From: Mucilaginibacter galii
GTDB taxonomy: Bacteria > Bacteroidota > Bacteroidia > Sphingobacteriales > Sphingobacteriaceae
Reading direction: 5' to 3'
DNA: 64,000 bases
Assembly: GCF_014635825.1 (NCBI RefSeq)
Contig: NZ_BMDO01000003.1
Location: forward strand, 124,001-188,000
Shown: one piece after another, positions 43,775-51,997 of the stretch
Layout: the number at the start of each line of letters is the position of its first letter
How positions within the stretch are numbered: position 1 is the first letter of the stretch
Program-made: the position numbers and the translations under genes
Notes under the pieces: model-generated
The model's database searches: none
Told to the model about the DNA's origin: nothing
The model's input: the letters and a program-made list of their open reading frames with translations, nothing else

Positions 43775-44416
43775 ATGAAAATAGCAGTATTTGGCGCAGG
43801 CGGTAAAATAGGCAGCCGCATAGTTGACGAAGCTTTAAACCGCGGATATTTTGTGACCGCCGTAGTGCGCAACCCGGTAAATTATAACCCCGGCAATAAG
43901 CCCGACTTAAAAGTGGCCAAGGCTGACATGTTCGATTCGCAGGAGGTAGAAACCGGAGCCTTTGACCATGATGTGGTGGTGAGCGCTTACAGCAACACAC
44001 ATGGTACACCGGCATCAACCATTTACGAGGTGGTATTGCCTTTACTTAATGGGGTTAGGCAAGCCGGTGTAAAACGTTTAATTGTAGTAGGTGGCGCAGG
44101 CAGCCTGGAAGTAGCGCCGGGTGTGCAACTGGTAGATACCCCCGAATTCCCCGAAGCTTACAAAGCCGTTGCGCTGGCACACCGCGAAGCATTGAAGCTG
44201 TATCAAAAAGAAACGGAATTGGAGTGGACCTACGTAAGCCCTGCCGCAGAAATTGCTTCAGGCGAACGTACAGGCGTTTTCCGCACGGGTACCAATCAGT
44301 TGATAGCAGATGAGCAAGGTCGCAGCTTTATATCGATGGAGGATTTTGCCGTAGCTGTTTTAGATGAGATCGAGCAGCCTCAGCATATTCGTGAACAGTT
44401 TACAGTTGGATATTAA
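43775..44416 (+). CDS. NAD(P)-binding atypical SDR (YwnB-like)
   Basis: 213 aa from the ATG at 43775; the longer frame adds hydrophobic residues without conserved look. Rossmann motif KIAVFGAGGKIGSRIVDEAL, then VTAVVRNP, KADMFDSQEVE, VVSAYSN, RLIVVGGAGSLEVAPG and WTYVSPAAE. This fits the NAD(P)H-binding 'NmrA/YwnB' group of atypical SDRs, which lack the catalytic YxxxK. Possible roles are redox sensing or an oxidoreductase with an unknown substrate. Confidence 0.87.
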   Translation: MKIAVFGAGGKIGSRIVDEALNRGYFVTAVVRNPVNYNPGNKPDLKVAKADMFDSQEVETGAFDHDVVVSAYSNTHGTPASTIYEVVLPLLNGVRQAGVKRLIVVGGAGSLEVAPGVQLVDTPEFPEAYKAVALAHREALKLYQKETELEWTYVSPAAEIASGERTGVFRTGTNQLIADEQGRSFISMEDFAVAVLDEIEQPQHIREQFTVGY

Positions 44417-44487
44417 ACAAAAGTTTTGTGTTGTAATTCTTACTATAACGAGTTTACGTCCTGATTTACAATGGCGACTATAAAAGC

Positions 44488-44904
44488 TTAATCAGCAGTT
44501 ACTGTACCATCAACGGCTACCCAAAAATGTTGAATTCCTAATAATTTGAGTGAAGGCGTTAGATGGCCAATGGCTTTTTTTATTAAAGTGTCATTAGGAT
44601 GAGCAATTGCAAATGTTGCATTAGGATGCAAATATTTGTCATCTAATATCTTTACGATCGCTTTTCCAAAATGCGTTTTAATTTGACCACTATCAAAGAA
44701 TATTCGCTTTTTTGTAGGTGATGCATCGCCAGCTTTAGCTCCTTTGACTTCTATAAAAAATTTTTGTGAATTTTTTGAGGCAATAATATCACAACCTCTT
44801 ATTTGTCCCAGGCAATGACTATCAATATTCCATCCATCTTTTGCTAAGTAGTCTATTAACAAAATGATGGTTTCATCCTCGGTAAGCTTTTGGCTTTGAA
44901 TCAT
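44488..44904 (-). CDS. Putative PD-(D/E)XK nuclease-fold protein
   Basis: 138 aa. GCDIIASKNSQKFFIEVKGAKAG (about residues 32-54) carries D...ExK spaced as in restriction-endonuclease-like folds (Asp in GCDII, then EVK). A conserved-type helix follows: DSGQIKTHFGKAIVKIL. The N-terminal helix DETIILLIDYLAKDGW precedes it as in Mrr-like and anti-phage endonuclease domains. There is no attached helicase or methylase. Its DNA is more AT-rich than its neighbours. Alone it could be a DNA-repair or defence nuclease; both are inferences. Confidence 0.6.
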   Translation of the reverse strand: MIQSQKLTEDETIILLIDYLAKDGWNIDSHCLGQIRGCDIIASKNSQKFFIEVKGAKAGDASPTKKRIFFDSGQIKTHFGKAIVKILDDKYLHPNATFAIAHPNDTLIKKAIGHLTPSLKLLGIQHFWVAVDGTVTAD

Positions 44905-44938
44905 GACATACTAGGTTTTAAATTATTCATTGTTATTT

Positions 44939-45727
44939 CTATATAACATATATCTCACCCTTCAAATAAGTGACCGCCTTACCACTCATCAGCACTCGTT
45001 CACCCTTAAATTCACACCACAACTCACCTTTGCGGGCAGATAGCTGGTAGGCATGCAGTTCTGTTTTACCCAGCTTTTCGGCCCAGTAGGGTATCAAATT
45101 GCAATGGGCCGAGCCGGTTACCGGGTCTTCGGGTACGCCGCAGGCCGGGGCAAAAAAGCGCGATACAAAGTCAACCTCTTTGCCGGGTGCAGTTACGATG
45201 ATGCCAATGGCATCTATCTTAGAAAGCAGGAAATGGTTAGGCTGCATGTCGATAATATTCTGCTCGTTTTCATATACCAGGAAATAATCGCGCGAGCGCA
45301 TTACCGCAATGGGCATTTTGTTATTTAGGCCTTCCAGTAAACCGTCGGGCATTTCGGCAGGGTAGGGCGGTCGTGATGGAAAATCGAGCGTATAACGGTC
45401 GTTATTTTTGGTGACCACAAGTTCACCGGCTTTTTCGGTGCTGAAATTTATGGAAGCGCCTGTAAAACCCAACTCCGTAAAAATAATATGGGCTGTTGCC
45501 AGGGTGGCGTGGCCGCAAAGGTCAATCTCCAGTTCGGGGGTAAACCAGCGCAGGTGGTAGCCATCTTCGGTTCTTACAAAAAAGGCGGTTTCGGCCAGGT
45601 TGTTTTCAAAGGCAATTTTTTGCATTACTTCATCGGCAGGCCACTTGGTTAATGGACAGACAGCTGCGGGATTGCCGCCAAATAATTCGCTGGTAAAGGC
45701 ATCGGCCTGATAAATAGGAATAGTCAT
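44939..45727 (-). CDS. PhzF-family isomerase/epimerase
   Basis: 262 aa diaminopimelate-epimerase-like fold with no Cys pair. The N-terminal IYQADAFTSELFGGNPAAVCPL, the catalytic Glu in FENNLAETAFF (about residue 45), LRWFTPELEIDLCGHATLATAH, and RFFAPACGVPEDPVTGSAHCNLIPYW are diagnostic of the PhzF family. Phenazine synthesis is unlikely since no other phz genes are near. Starts 10 bases after the ABC ATPase stop, likely in the same operon. Confidence 0.92.
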   Translation of the reverse strand: MTIPIYQADAFTSELFGGNPAAVCPLTKWPADEVMQKIAFENNLAETAFFVRTEDGYHLRWFTPELEIDLCGHATLATAHIIFTELGFTGASINFSTEKAGELVVTKNNDRYTLDFPSRPPYPAEMPDGLLEGLNNKMPIAVMRSRDYFLVYENEQNIIDMQPNHFLLSKIDAIGIIVTAPGKEVDFVSRFFAPACGVPEDPVTGSAHCNLIPYWAEKLGKTELHAYQLSARKGELWCEFKGERVLMSGKAVTYLKGEIYVI

Positions 45728-45737
45728 TAATTACTTG

Positions 45738-46388
45738 CTATATGCCACTAAGATAACCGTAAGTTACCAATTCTTCATGCTTAGCAATCATTTTTGTATG
45801 GCCGTTTTCTATCAAAATGATACGGTCACTTACTTCTAAAATATTCTGATACTGGTGATCGGTTACGATGAGTCCTTTGGTTTTGACACGTTTACGTAGT
45901 ATGGCTTTAAAATCATCGGCCTGTACGGGCGATATGTGCGTAAAAGGCTCATCCATTAAAATATAGGTTGCACTGCTATACAATATCATGAGCATTTCAA
46001 GCTGCCGTATCTCTCCGCCCGAAAGTTCGCCGGGCTTTTTATGCGCATGTGCCTGGTATGTAGGATAGGCAGCAAACTCTTCCCAATCTTTACGGTCTAC
46101 CAGCATAGGCGCCATTTTATTAATGGTAATGTTGGCAGGCAGGTAGTGATGTTGAGGCAGGTAAGCTATCTGGTTACCTACATACCCTTTTTTAACATAT
46201 CGATCGTCTATGCTTATGTACTTGTAATCAGGATTTAGTGTGCCAAATATGATCTTCAGCAAACTTGATTTACCGCAGCCGTTACGACCAAGTATGCCCA
46301 CAATTTCGCCGGGTTTGCAATCGAGGTAAATGTCTTGCAAAATCTTACGACCGTTAAAGGCTAATTGCACGCTATCAACCCTTAGCAT
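45738..46388 (-). CDS. ABC transporter ATPase with a tiny membrane partner
   Basis: 216 aa. Walker A VGILGRNGCGKSSLLKIIFG (residues about 31-50), Q-loop QIAYLPQHHYLP, signature ELSGGEIRQLEMLMIL, Walker B YILMDEPFTHISPV, and H-loop VTDHQYQNIL. The catalytic Glu follows the Walker B Asp. It overlaps the end of the upstream 107-aa membrane protein gene by 14 bases. No permease of usual size is present. It may pair with the small protein or with unlinked permeases. Confidence 0.85.
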   Translation of the reverse strand: MLRVDSVQLAFNGRKILQDIYLDCKPGEIVGILGRNGCGKSSLLKIIFGTLNPDYKYISIDDRYVKKGYVGNQIAYLPQHHYLPANITINKMAPMLVDRKDWEEFAAYPTYQAHAHKKPGELSGGEIRQLEMLMILYSSATYILMDEPFTHISPVQADDFKAILRKRVKTKGLIVTDHQYQNILEVSDRIILIENGHTKMIAKHEELVTYGYLSGI

Positions 46389-46698
46389 GAGGCGAAGTTA
46401 AAGTAGACTGGTAAACGGCTATAATGGCGAGGTAGAGCAAAAAATCTATGGCGTAACTATACAGGTAGAGCTTGCGAACAGGGTTCCCGGTGTTGCGGTA
46501 ATAAAAATAGATCTGCGGTGTAAAATAATTTTGGTAAAGCGTTGCACCAAGGTAACCGGCTAATTTTAAGGAGAAACTTACTATTAGCAAGCCTATTCCG
46601 TTCAGCATAACGAAGTAAAGGCCAAATACACTAAACATTAAATGGCATAGCCATAACGGTTTATTGAATTGCAGCAGCAGAATGGTAAGCTTATGCAT
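46375..46698 (-). CDS. 107-aa membrane protein linked to the ABC ATPase
   Basis: Three hydrophobic stretches: LWLCHLMFSVFGLYFVML, IGLLIVSFSLKLAGYLG, and YSYAIDFLLYLAIIAVY, with YFTPQIYFYYRNTGNPVRKLYLY between. It is far smaller than a normal ABC permease (usually 5 or 6 spans). Its stop overlaps the ATPase start by 14 bases. The NTGNPVRKLY segment could be a coupling helix. No family is known to me; likely a half-size or multimeric transmembrane subunit, or an accessory. Confidence 0.65.
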   Translation of the reverse strand: MHKLTILLLQFNKPLWLCHLMFSVFGLYFVMLNGIGLLIVSFSLKLAGYLGATLYQNYFTPQIYFYYRNTGNPVRKLYLYSYAIDFLLYLAIIAVYQSTLTSPHAKG

Positions 46699-46792
46699 GA
46701 AGAATTAAGTTGTGACTGACAGGGTTAAAGCTATCAAACACTAAAAAATCGGGCTTATTGTATTTGCTAGGAAATAAAGGTTGCGCCGTATA

Positions 46793-48226
46793 TCAGTTAC
46801 CTATCCACAAAACAGAGTTGCCTGTGTTGAATTCGTTTTGCTCCCATTGCCTGTTGCCGGGGTCAATTATCCAATTACCATCAACTATGTACTTGTAAAG
46901 TACTTTACCGGGTTTAAAGCGCATGCTAATGCTCCATTCATCACCGTTATGGGCCATGGTGTAACCATAAAAGTTCCATTCGTTAAAGTTACCGGCCAGG
47001 CGTACGGTTTTTGCAGAATTATTGCCTTTTAGTACAAAGGTATAATTAGGTTTAAGTGATAAAAATGAGTTGATATTCTCCGCAATAACGGTGGTATGGG
47101 GGTTTGTTGGGTCGGTCATCCACTGTCCGTCTACCACAAATTTGTAAAGGTAATTGCCTGCAGGGAGTGTGTATGGCAATACCCAGCCGGTAGCTGTTTT
47201 TTGAAAATGCAGCATATCGGGGTCCCAGTTATTAAAGCTGCCTGATAAACAAACGTCTTTAGCGTTGGCAAAGCCATTGAGCTTAAAAGTTATATGCTCA
47301 CCCAGCGTTAATACCGAATTCATGATACCGTCTTTAGCCGACTTATTTGCATTGGCCGGGTCGGTTATCCAGCGGCCATCAACCATAAAGCGGTATAAGT
47401 ACGTGCCTTCGTGCAAATAGAGTTGTTTTTCCAAGCGGCTGCCTTGCAGTGTCATCACCAGTTCACTAACATTAAAGTTATTAAAACTGCCTGCCAGGAT
47501 AACACGCTTCGCGGAGTTATAACCAGCCAATTTAAAGGTGTAGTTGTAACGATAGTAAATGGAATTATAGTTACCATGCCCGTCGTTCTCGGTAAGTTTG
47601 TTGTTCAGGTCGTGTATCCACTGCCCGTTTACAATGAACTTGTAGGCGTAAGGACCGGGCTCTAATTTAATGTCGCTAACCCAGCCGCTATCGGTCTTGG
47701 TCATTAATCCTTTTGAGGTGGTCCATCCGTTAAAGCTGCCCGACAACTGTATGCGCCTTACATCGGTACGACCCGGGAAAAAGAAACGCGTTATTCCCGA
47801 TGGCAGTTCGCGTACGGTTATCTTCGAAAAGTTGTTTACGCCGTATAAAACGTCGCCCGGGTAACCCGGACTCGATTCGGTTTTTACTATATTATTAGTA
47901 ACTAAATAATGGTTGAGTTGTGTAACAGGCTGGTTTTTGGTTAAAGGTTTGTTTAATTCTACCGCGCCGCCTTTAACTTTTTTAATACGCCAGCCACCAA
48001 CAATATTAGGTATACTGCCGCTGATGATCATATCGCTGGTTAAACCGGGTATATTGGCAATGCGGAGTAAACTGTCTATCTCGGCCTTGTTAGATTTTGC
48101 ATCCAACACCAGTACAAAGTGATTGCTCTTGATGAAGAACCGACTGCGGTTTTGTGCCACTGCCTTGGTAAAAGTACCAAGCACCAAACACATTACTATG
48201 AAATGTTTAAGCAGTTTCATCTCCAT
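46793..48226 (-). CDS. Secreted protein with four CBM48/AMPK-type glycogen-binding-like repeats
   Basis: About 477 aa from the ATG at 48226, which overlaps the protease stop in TGATG; an ATG at 48220 is an alternative. A signal peptide (KHFIVMCLVLGTFTKAVAQ) is followed by a region of about 120 residues. Four repeats of about 83 residues follow, with SGSFNGW, AGSFNNF, SGSFNNWDPD and AGNFNEWNF at roughly residues 164, 247, 330 and 412. Each ends in YKFIVDGxWxxDP-like text. These are E-set domains related to AMPK-beta and glycogen branching enzyme N-domains. There is no catalytic domain, so it likely binds alpha-glucan. Operon with the aspartic protease. Confidence 0.82.
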   Translation of the reverse strand: MEMKLLKHFIVMCLVLGTFTKAVAQNRSRFFIKSNHFVLVLDAKSNKAEIDSLLRIANIPGLTSDMIISGSIPNIVGGWRIKKVKGGAVELNKPLTKNQPVTQLNHYLVTNNIVKTESSPGYPGDVLYGVNNFSKITVRELPSGITRFFFPGRTDVRRIQLSGSFNGWTTSKGLMTKTDSGWVSDIKLEPGPYAYKFIVNGQWIHDLNNKLTENDGHGNYNSIYYRYNYTFKLAGYNSAKRVILAGSFNNFNVSELVMTLQGSRLEKQLYLHEGTYLYRFMVDGRWITDPANANKSAKDGIMNSVLTLGEHITFKLNGFANAKDVCLSGSFNNWDPDMLHFQKTATGWVLPYTLPAGNYLYKFVVDGQWMTDPTNPHTTVIAENINSFLSLKPNYTFVLKGNNSAKTVRLAGNFNEWNFYGYTMAHNGDEWSISMRFKPGKVLYKYIVDGNWIIDPGNRQWEQNEFNTGNSVLWIGN

Positions 48227-49197
48227 CAATGCTTGTAAATGTACATTTCAAATTCATTTTTTACGAAATTTATCGTAAAAATGCCGCGCGAAAAAAAGTC
48301 GTAGCCCAGCACAGCATCAACCGATTGTCCGTAAGCTTTACCCAAATTTTCGAGGTTGGTTATAAGTATGCGGTTGTTAATAAATGCATAGTTGCCAATG
48401 GTTAGCTTGTCAAATTTTGCGTAAACTATATCATAACGTAAGCCGCCAACGCCCACAATTTTTGATTTGTTAACAATACTCATTGACGATAGAATTTTAT
48501 CGGGAGCACTGGTATGCAGCAGGTTGCTTTCGGCACCGGTATCAAAAGCAAACCAAAGCTTTTTATCGTTAATTACACCTTGTATAAAAAGAACATCGTT
48601 TATGTTTTTAAACGGCATGCGCATGTCGGGCTGTGCAAAGGGGCGTTCCTGGTCGGCTAAGTTGCCCTTGTTATCCAGCTTGTGCAGGTACATTACGTTA
48701 TGAAAGAGATCTATGGTTATGGCAATCTTCCTGAATATTTGAGTGCCCAGCAAACCAAGTATTTTAATGTTTTTGCTGTTTTCAATAGCCGATAGGTCTA
48801 CAACATCGGCCGTTAGCTTATTATAATGCAGATCGAAGCCTATGCCAAAATTGCGCACCTGCGTTTTAAATGTGCCGGTGGCTGTTCCGTTAACCCCGTT
48901 TGATTCTCTCTCGCCCAGGTGGGGCATATCTCTGAAGTAAGTGGAATTAAGCACCAAGTAGGGAGCACCGGTATCCAACACAAAGTTGCCTGAAACTGAA
49001 TCTACCTGTGCCTCTACGATAATGAGGTTGCCTGCTCTTTTTATGGGGATGGTAACGGTTTTGGCATCATCGGTAAAAACAGGATCCGGGGATGTAAGAT
49101 CAATGCCCCCAGTGGTGATTTTTAAACGCGGTTTAGCTGCTGCCCTTGTACAGAGTAACAGAGCAAACAACAAGAATAACAAACCCAATCCGCGCAT
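48226..49197 (-). CDS. Secreted double-DTG aspartic protease (retropepsin-like)
   Basis: 323 aa with signal peptide MRGLGLLFLLFALLLCTRAAA. Two retropepsin-like lobes: FVLDTGAPYLVLN at about residue 73 and FAFDTGAESNLLH at about residue 219, each with the catalytic D-T-G and followed by family features (ILGLLGTQIF; DAVLGYDFFSRG). A single chain with two DTG motifs can form one intramolecular active site as in pepsin-like enzymes. The downstream CBM-repeat gene starts within its stop codon, implying coupled synthesis. Target unknown. Confidence 0.85.
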   Translation of the reverse strand: MRGLGLLFLLFALLLCTRAAAKPRLKITTGGIDLTSPDPVFTDDAKTVTIPIKRAGNLIIVEAQVDSVSGNFVLDTGAPYLVLNSTYFRDMPHLGERESNGVNGTATGTFKTQVRNFGIGFDLHYNKLTADVVDLSAIENSKNIKILGLLGTQIFRKIAITIDLFHNVMYLHKLDNKGNLADQERPFAQPDMRMPFKNINDVLFIQGVINDKKLWFAFDTGAESNLLHTSAPDKILSSMSIVNKSKIVGVGGLRYDIVYAKFDKLTIGNYAFINNRILITNLENLGKAYGQSVDAVLGYDFFSRGIFTINFVKNEFEMYIYKH

Positions 49198-49239
49198 TTA
49201 TTGTGATGTATAAGTAAGACGCGGGGTAGGGTACATTAG

Positions 49240-49947
49240 TTACAGCGTTATACCAAATATAGACAGTTGGCTCTTGTCTTTATGCTCAACCCTAATTTGG
49301 TTAACTAAAATATGCGCCTGCCGTGTAGGTTCGGGTATGCGGTAACCACGTATGCAATTTTTGATGATCTCTACACTTTGTGCCATGCTTACCCTGTGGC
49401 CCGGCGATATAAAGATGGGGTTGCAATTCTTTTTGCTGCGCAAGGCTATGCCAATAACCTCATCGCGGTCGTACATGCGGCTTTGGGCAAATAGTTCGTT
49501 AGCCGGTTCTTCATATTTGCCGCGTAGTCGGCTTTTGGCACTGCCTATGGTGGGTACATCGGTAATTAAACCAAAGTGTGTTGCAATACCCAAGCGCCTT
49601 TCATGAGCTATGCCCTGACCGTCCAAAACCATGAGGTCGGGTTTAATTTCCAGCTTGTTCCAGGCATCCAATAAAGCTGGTACTTCGCGGAAAGCCAACA
49701 GACCTGAAATGTAAGGGAACTTAGTACTGCTTACTGCTGATGCATGGCCAATTACTTCCATTTGCGGGTATTTGAACAGCACGATGCCTGCGTATACGGT
49801 TTCTTCAAATTTATTAAATGAAATATCGGCACCGGCTATAATGCGGATGGGTTTGTCCAGGGTTTCAATTTTGACCTGGAGACGCAGCTCCTGCTGATAA
49901 GCGATGGCTTGAGCGGCGGTAAGGCTTTCATAATCGGCTGGTTTCAT
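49240..49947 (-). CDS. nfi: Endonuclease V (deoxyinosine 3' endonuclease)
   Basis: 235 aa from the ATG at 49947; the 16-codon extension is rejected because it overlaps a terminator. Repairs deaminated adenine by cutting next to inosine. Metal ligands: ADISF (Asp), EVIGHASAV, VLDGQGIAHERRLGIATHFG with Asp and the GQG motif, and IGSAKSRL. The family's aromatic strand VYAGIVLF is present. It is likely expressed separately from rpoD given the terminator between. Confidence 0.9.
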   Translation of the reverse strand: MKPADYESLTAAQAIAYQQELRLQVKIETLDKPIRIIAGADISFNKFEETVYAGIVLFKYPQMEVIGHASAVSSTKFPYISGLLAFREVPALLDAWNKLEIKPDLMVLDGQGIAHERRLGIATHFGLITDVPTIGSAKSRLRGKYEEPANELFAQSRMYDRDEVIGIALRSKKNCNPIFISPGHRVSMAQSVEIIKNCIRGYRIPEPTRQAHILVNQIRVEHKDKSQLSIFGITL

Positions 49948-49964
49948 ACTGCTTAACAACAAAA

Positions 49965-49992
49965 AAGCCCTGCCGATGTGTCGGCAGGGCTT
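49965..49992 (-). terminator. Terminator for rpoD
   Basis: Perfect 12-bp stem AAGCCCTGCCGA / TCGGCAGGGCTT with TGTG loop (minus-strand reading CACA), then TTTTTTG on the minus strand. Confidence 0.9.
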
Positions 49993-50008
49993 CAAAATTA
50001 TTAAAAGG

Positions 50009-50869
50009 TTAACCTAAATAAGATTTTAAGATCTTGCTGCGAGATGTATGACGCAAGCGTTGTAATGCTTTATCTTTTATTTGACGTACACGTTCACGTG
50101 TTAAATTAAATTTTTCACCAATTTCTTCCAACGATAGCGGCTGATTGCTACCTAAACCGAAAAATAATACGATGATCTCGCGCTCGCGCTCTGTTAAAGT
50201 GGAAAGCGAACGTTTAATTTCTTCAGATAACGACTCGTTAATTAAAATAGAGTCGGTATTAGGTTCTTTATTCTCTAATACATCCAGCAACGTATTTTCT
50301 TCTCCCTGAACAAACGGTGCATCCATAGAAACATGGCGACCAGAGTTGCTCAACGTATCAGAGATCTTATCAACCGTGGTTTCCAATATATCGGCCAGTT
50401 CTTCGGGTGATGGCTCACGCTCGTACTCCTGTTCTAACTTAGAGAAAGCCTTGCTTATTTTACTTAAAGAGCCTACCTGGTTTAACGGTAAACGCACAAT
50501 ACGCGATTGCTCGGCAATAGCCTGCAAAATAGATTGGCGAATCCACCATACGGCATATGATATAAATTTGAAACCCTTGGTTTCATCGAAACGCTTTGCG
50601 GCTTTAATTAAGCCCAGGTTACCTTCGTTAATTAAATCGCCAAGGGTAAGCCCTTGATTTTGATATTGTTTAGCAACCGATACCACGAAACGCAGGTTGG
50701 TTTTGGTTAGACGCTCTAAAGCGGCCTGGTCACCCTCACGGATCTTTTGTGCTAATATTACTTCTTCTTCGGCAGTTATCAGGTCAACCTTACCAATCTC
50801 GTGTAAATACTTATCGAGTGATTGTGATTCACGATTGGTAATGGATTGGGTTATTTTGAGTTGTCTCAT
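50009..50869 (-). CDS. rpoD: RNA polymerase primary sigma factor (RpoD/SigA)
   Basis: 286 aa. The short form without sigma 1.1, usual in Bacteroidota. Region 1.2 [18 protein letters not shown]; region 2 ([61 protein letters not shown]); region 3 ([19 protein letters not shown]); region 4 [15 protein letters not shown] and [27 protein letters not shown]. It recognises -33/-7 promoters such as those noted here. A minus-strand TACCTTTG (50911-50918) lies 41 bases upstream. Confidence 0.95.
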   Translation of the reverse strand: MRQLKITQSITNRESQSLDKYLHEIGKVDLITAEEEVILAQKIREGDQAALERLTKTNLRFVVSVAKQYQNQGLTLGDLINEGNLGLIKAAKRFDETKGFKFISYAVWWIRQSILQAIAEQSRIVRLPLNQVGSLSKISKAFSKLEQEYEREPSPEELADILETTVDKISDTLSNSGRHVSMDAPFVQGEENTLLDVLENKEPNTDSILINESLSEEIKRSLSTLTEREREIIVLFFGLGSNQPLSLEEIGEKFNLTRERVRQIKDKALQRLRHTSRSKILKSYLG

Positions 50870-50910
50870 CTACTTTATTACCTCGATTCTTGGTTTTAGA
50901 ATTGAACGTG

Positions 50911-50918
50911 CAAAGGTA
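50911..50918 (-). promoter_or_regulatory. -7 box of rpoD
   Basis: Minus-strand TACCTTTG, 41 bases before the start codon, in an AT-rich region; no convincing -33 TTTG at the expected spacing. Confidence 0.45.
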
Positions 50919-51046
50919 TAAATTTGTTATTATTTTTTATTGGCGTAATTGATAATTACAATAATGCAATTATAATAAACTTGTTTTAATACGTTCCAAT
51001 TTTATTGATTACATCACATAAGTTATACCAGGCAAATAATTGGCAG

Positions 51047-51895
51047 TTAAACATCTGTCAGCTGAAATACATCTTTTGCACGTATGCCTTTATCGGTTTG
51101 TTGCAACGTACAGCACTCATTTATAGCATCGTGTTCAAAGTATAAAATGTAGTCTTCCTTCATTGCTTTTTGCAGCCATTGACGCTTTTCATTCATGGCT
51201 TGCAGCGGGAACATATCATAGGAGGCTACATAAGCAATAGGTAGGTGGCCGGTAGTTGGAAACAGATCGGCTACAAACATTATTTTACGGCCTTTATACT
51301 GCAATACTGGCAGCATCATGCCCCTGGTATGGCCCGACACGAAATGCACGTGCATGTTGGGTGAAAATTGCAACCCTTCTTCAATAGCCAAAAACTGAAG
51401 TTTGCCGCTTTCTTGTAAAGGCATGATATTTTCCTTCAAAAAAGACGCCTTCTCGCGGTCGTTAGGATTAACAGTTGCCCAATCCCAATGCTCCTGGTTG
51501 CTCCAGTACGTGGCATTTTTAAATGCAGGTTTTAGCCCATCATTTTGGTGAATTACTGCGCCGCCAACATGGTCTACATGCAGGTGAGTTAAAAATATGT
51601 CTGTTATATCATCAGGATGAAAGCCATGCGCGGCTAATGAATCATTAAGCGTATCATTGCCATGCAAATGATAATAGGGGAGTACTTTGGCATGCAGTTT
51701 AGTGCCAATACCGGTATCTATCAGGATAAGCCTGTCTCCATCCTGTACTAAAAGACAACGCATGGCCAGGGTGCACAGGTTATCCTCATCGGCCGGGTTG
51801 GAACGGCTCCAAATGGCTTTAGGTACCACACCAAACATAGCGCCACCATCCAATTTGAACAGGCCGGTGTTGATAGTGAAAAGTTTTGAGTCCAT
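51047..51895 (-). CDS. MBL-fold metallo-hydrolase
   Basis: 282 aa. Zinc motif THLHVDHVGGAV (about residues 101-112), further His in VSGHTRGM and the Asp in MFVADLFPT, and C-terminal YILYFEHDAI. LIDTGIGTKLHAKVLPYYH precedes. This resembles AHL-lactonase/quorum-quenching-like and glyoxalase II-like MBL proteins; the substrate cannot be told. It is a single gene with no signal peptide. Confidence 0.88.
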   Translation of the reverse strand: MDSKLFTINTGLFKLDGGAMFGVVPKAIWSRSNPADEDNLCTLAMRCLLVQDGDRLILIDTGIGTKLHAKVLPYYHLHGNDTLNDSLAAHGFHPDDITDIFLTHLHVDHVGGAVIHQNDGLKPAFKNATYWSNQEHWDWATVNPNDREKASFLKENIMPLQESGKLQFLAIEEGLQFSPNMHVHFVSGHTRGMMLPVLQYKGRKIMFVADLFPTTGHLPIAYVASYDMFPLQAMNEKRQWLQKAMKEDYILYFEHDAINECCTLQQTDKGIRAKDVFQLTDV

Positions 51896-51997
51896 AGTCG
51901 ATGGTTAATATAAGATTCTCAGCAAGTGCTTAAAATACAATAGTCCATAGCAAAATTACTCACTATGGACTATCAACTAAGGTCTGTTGACTAAATG

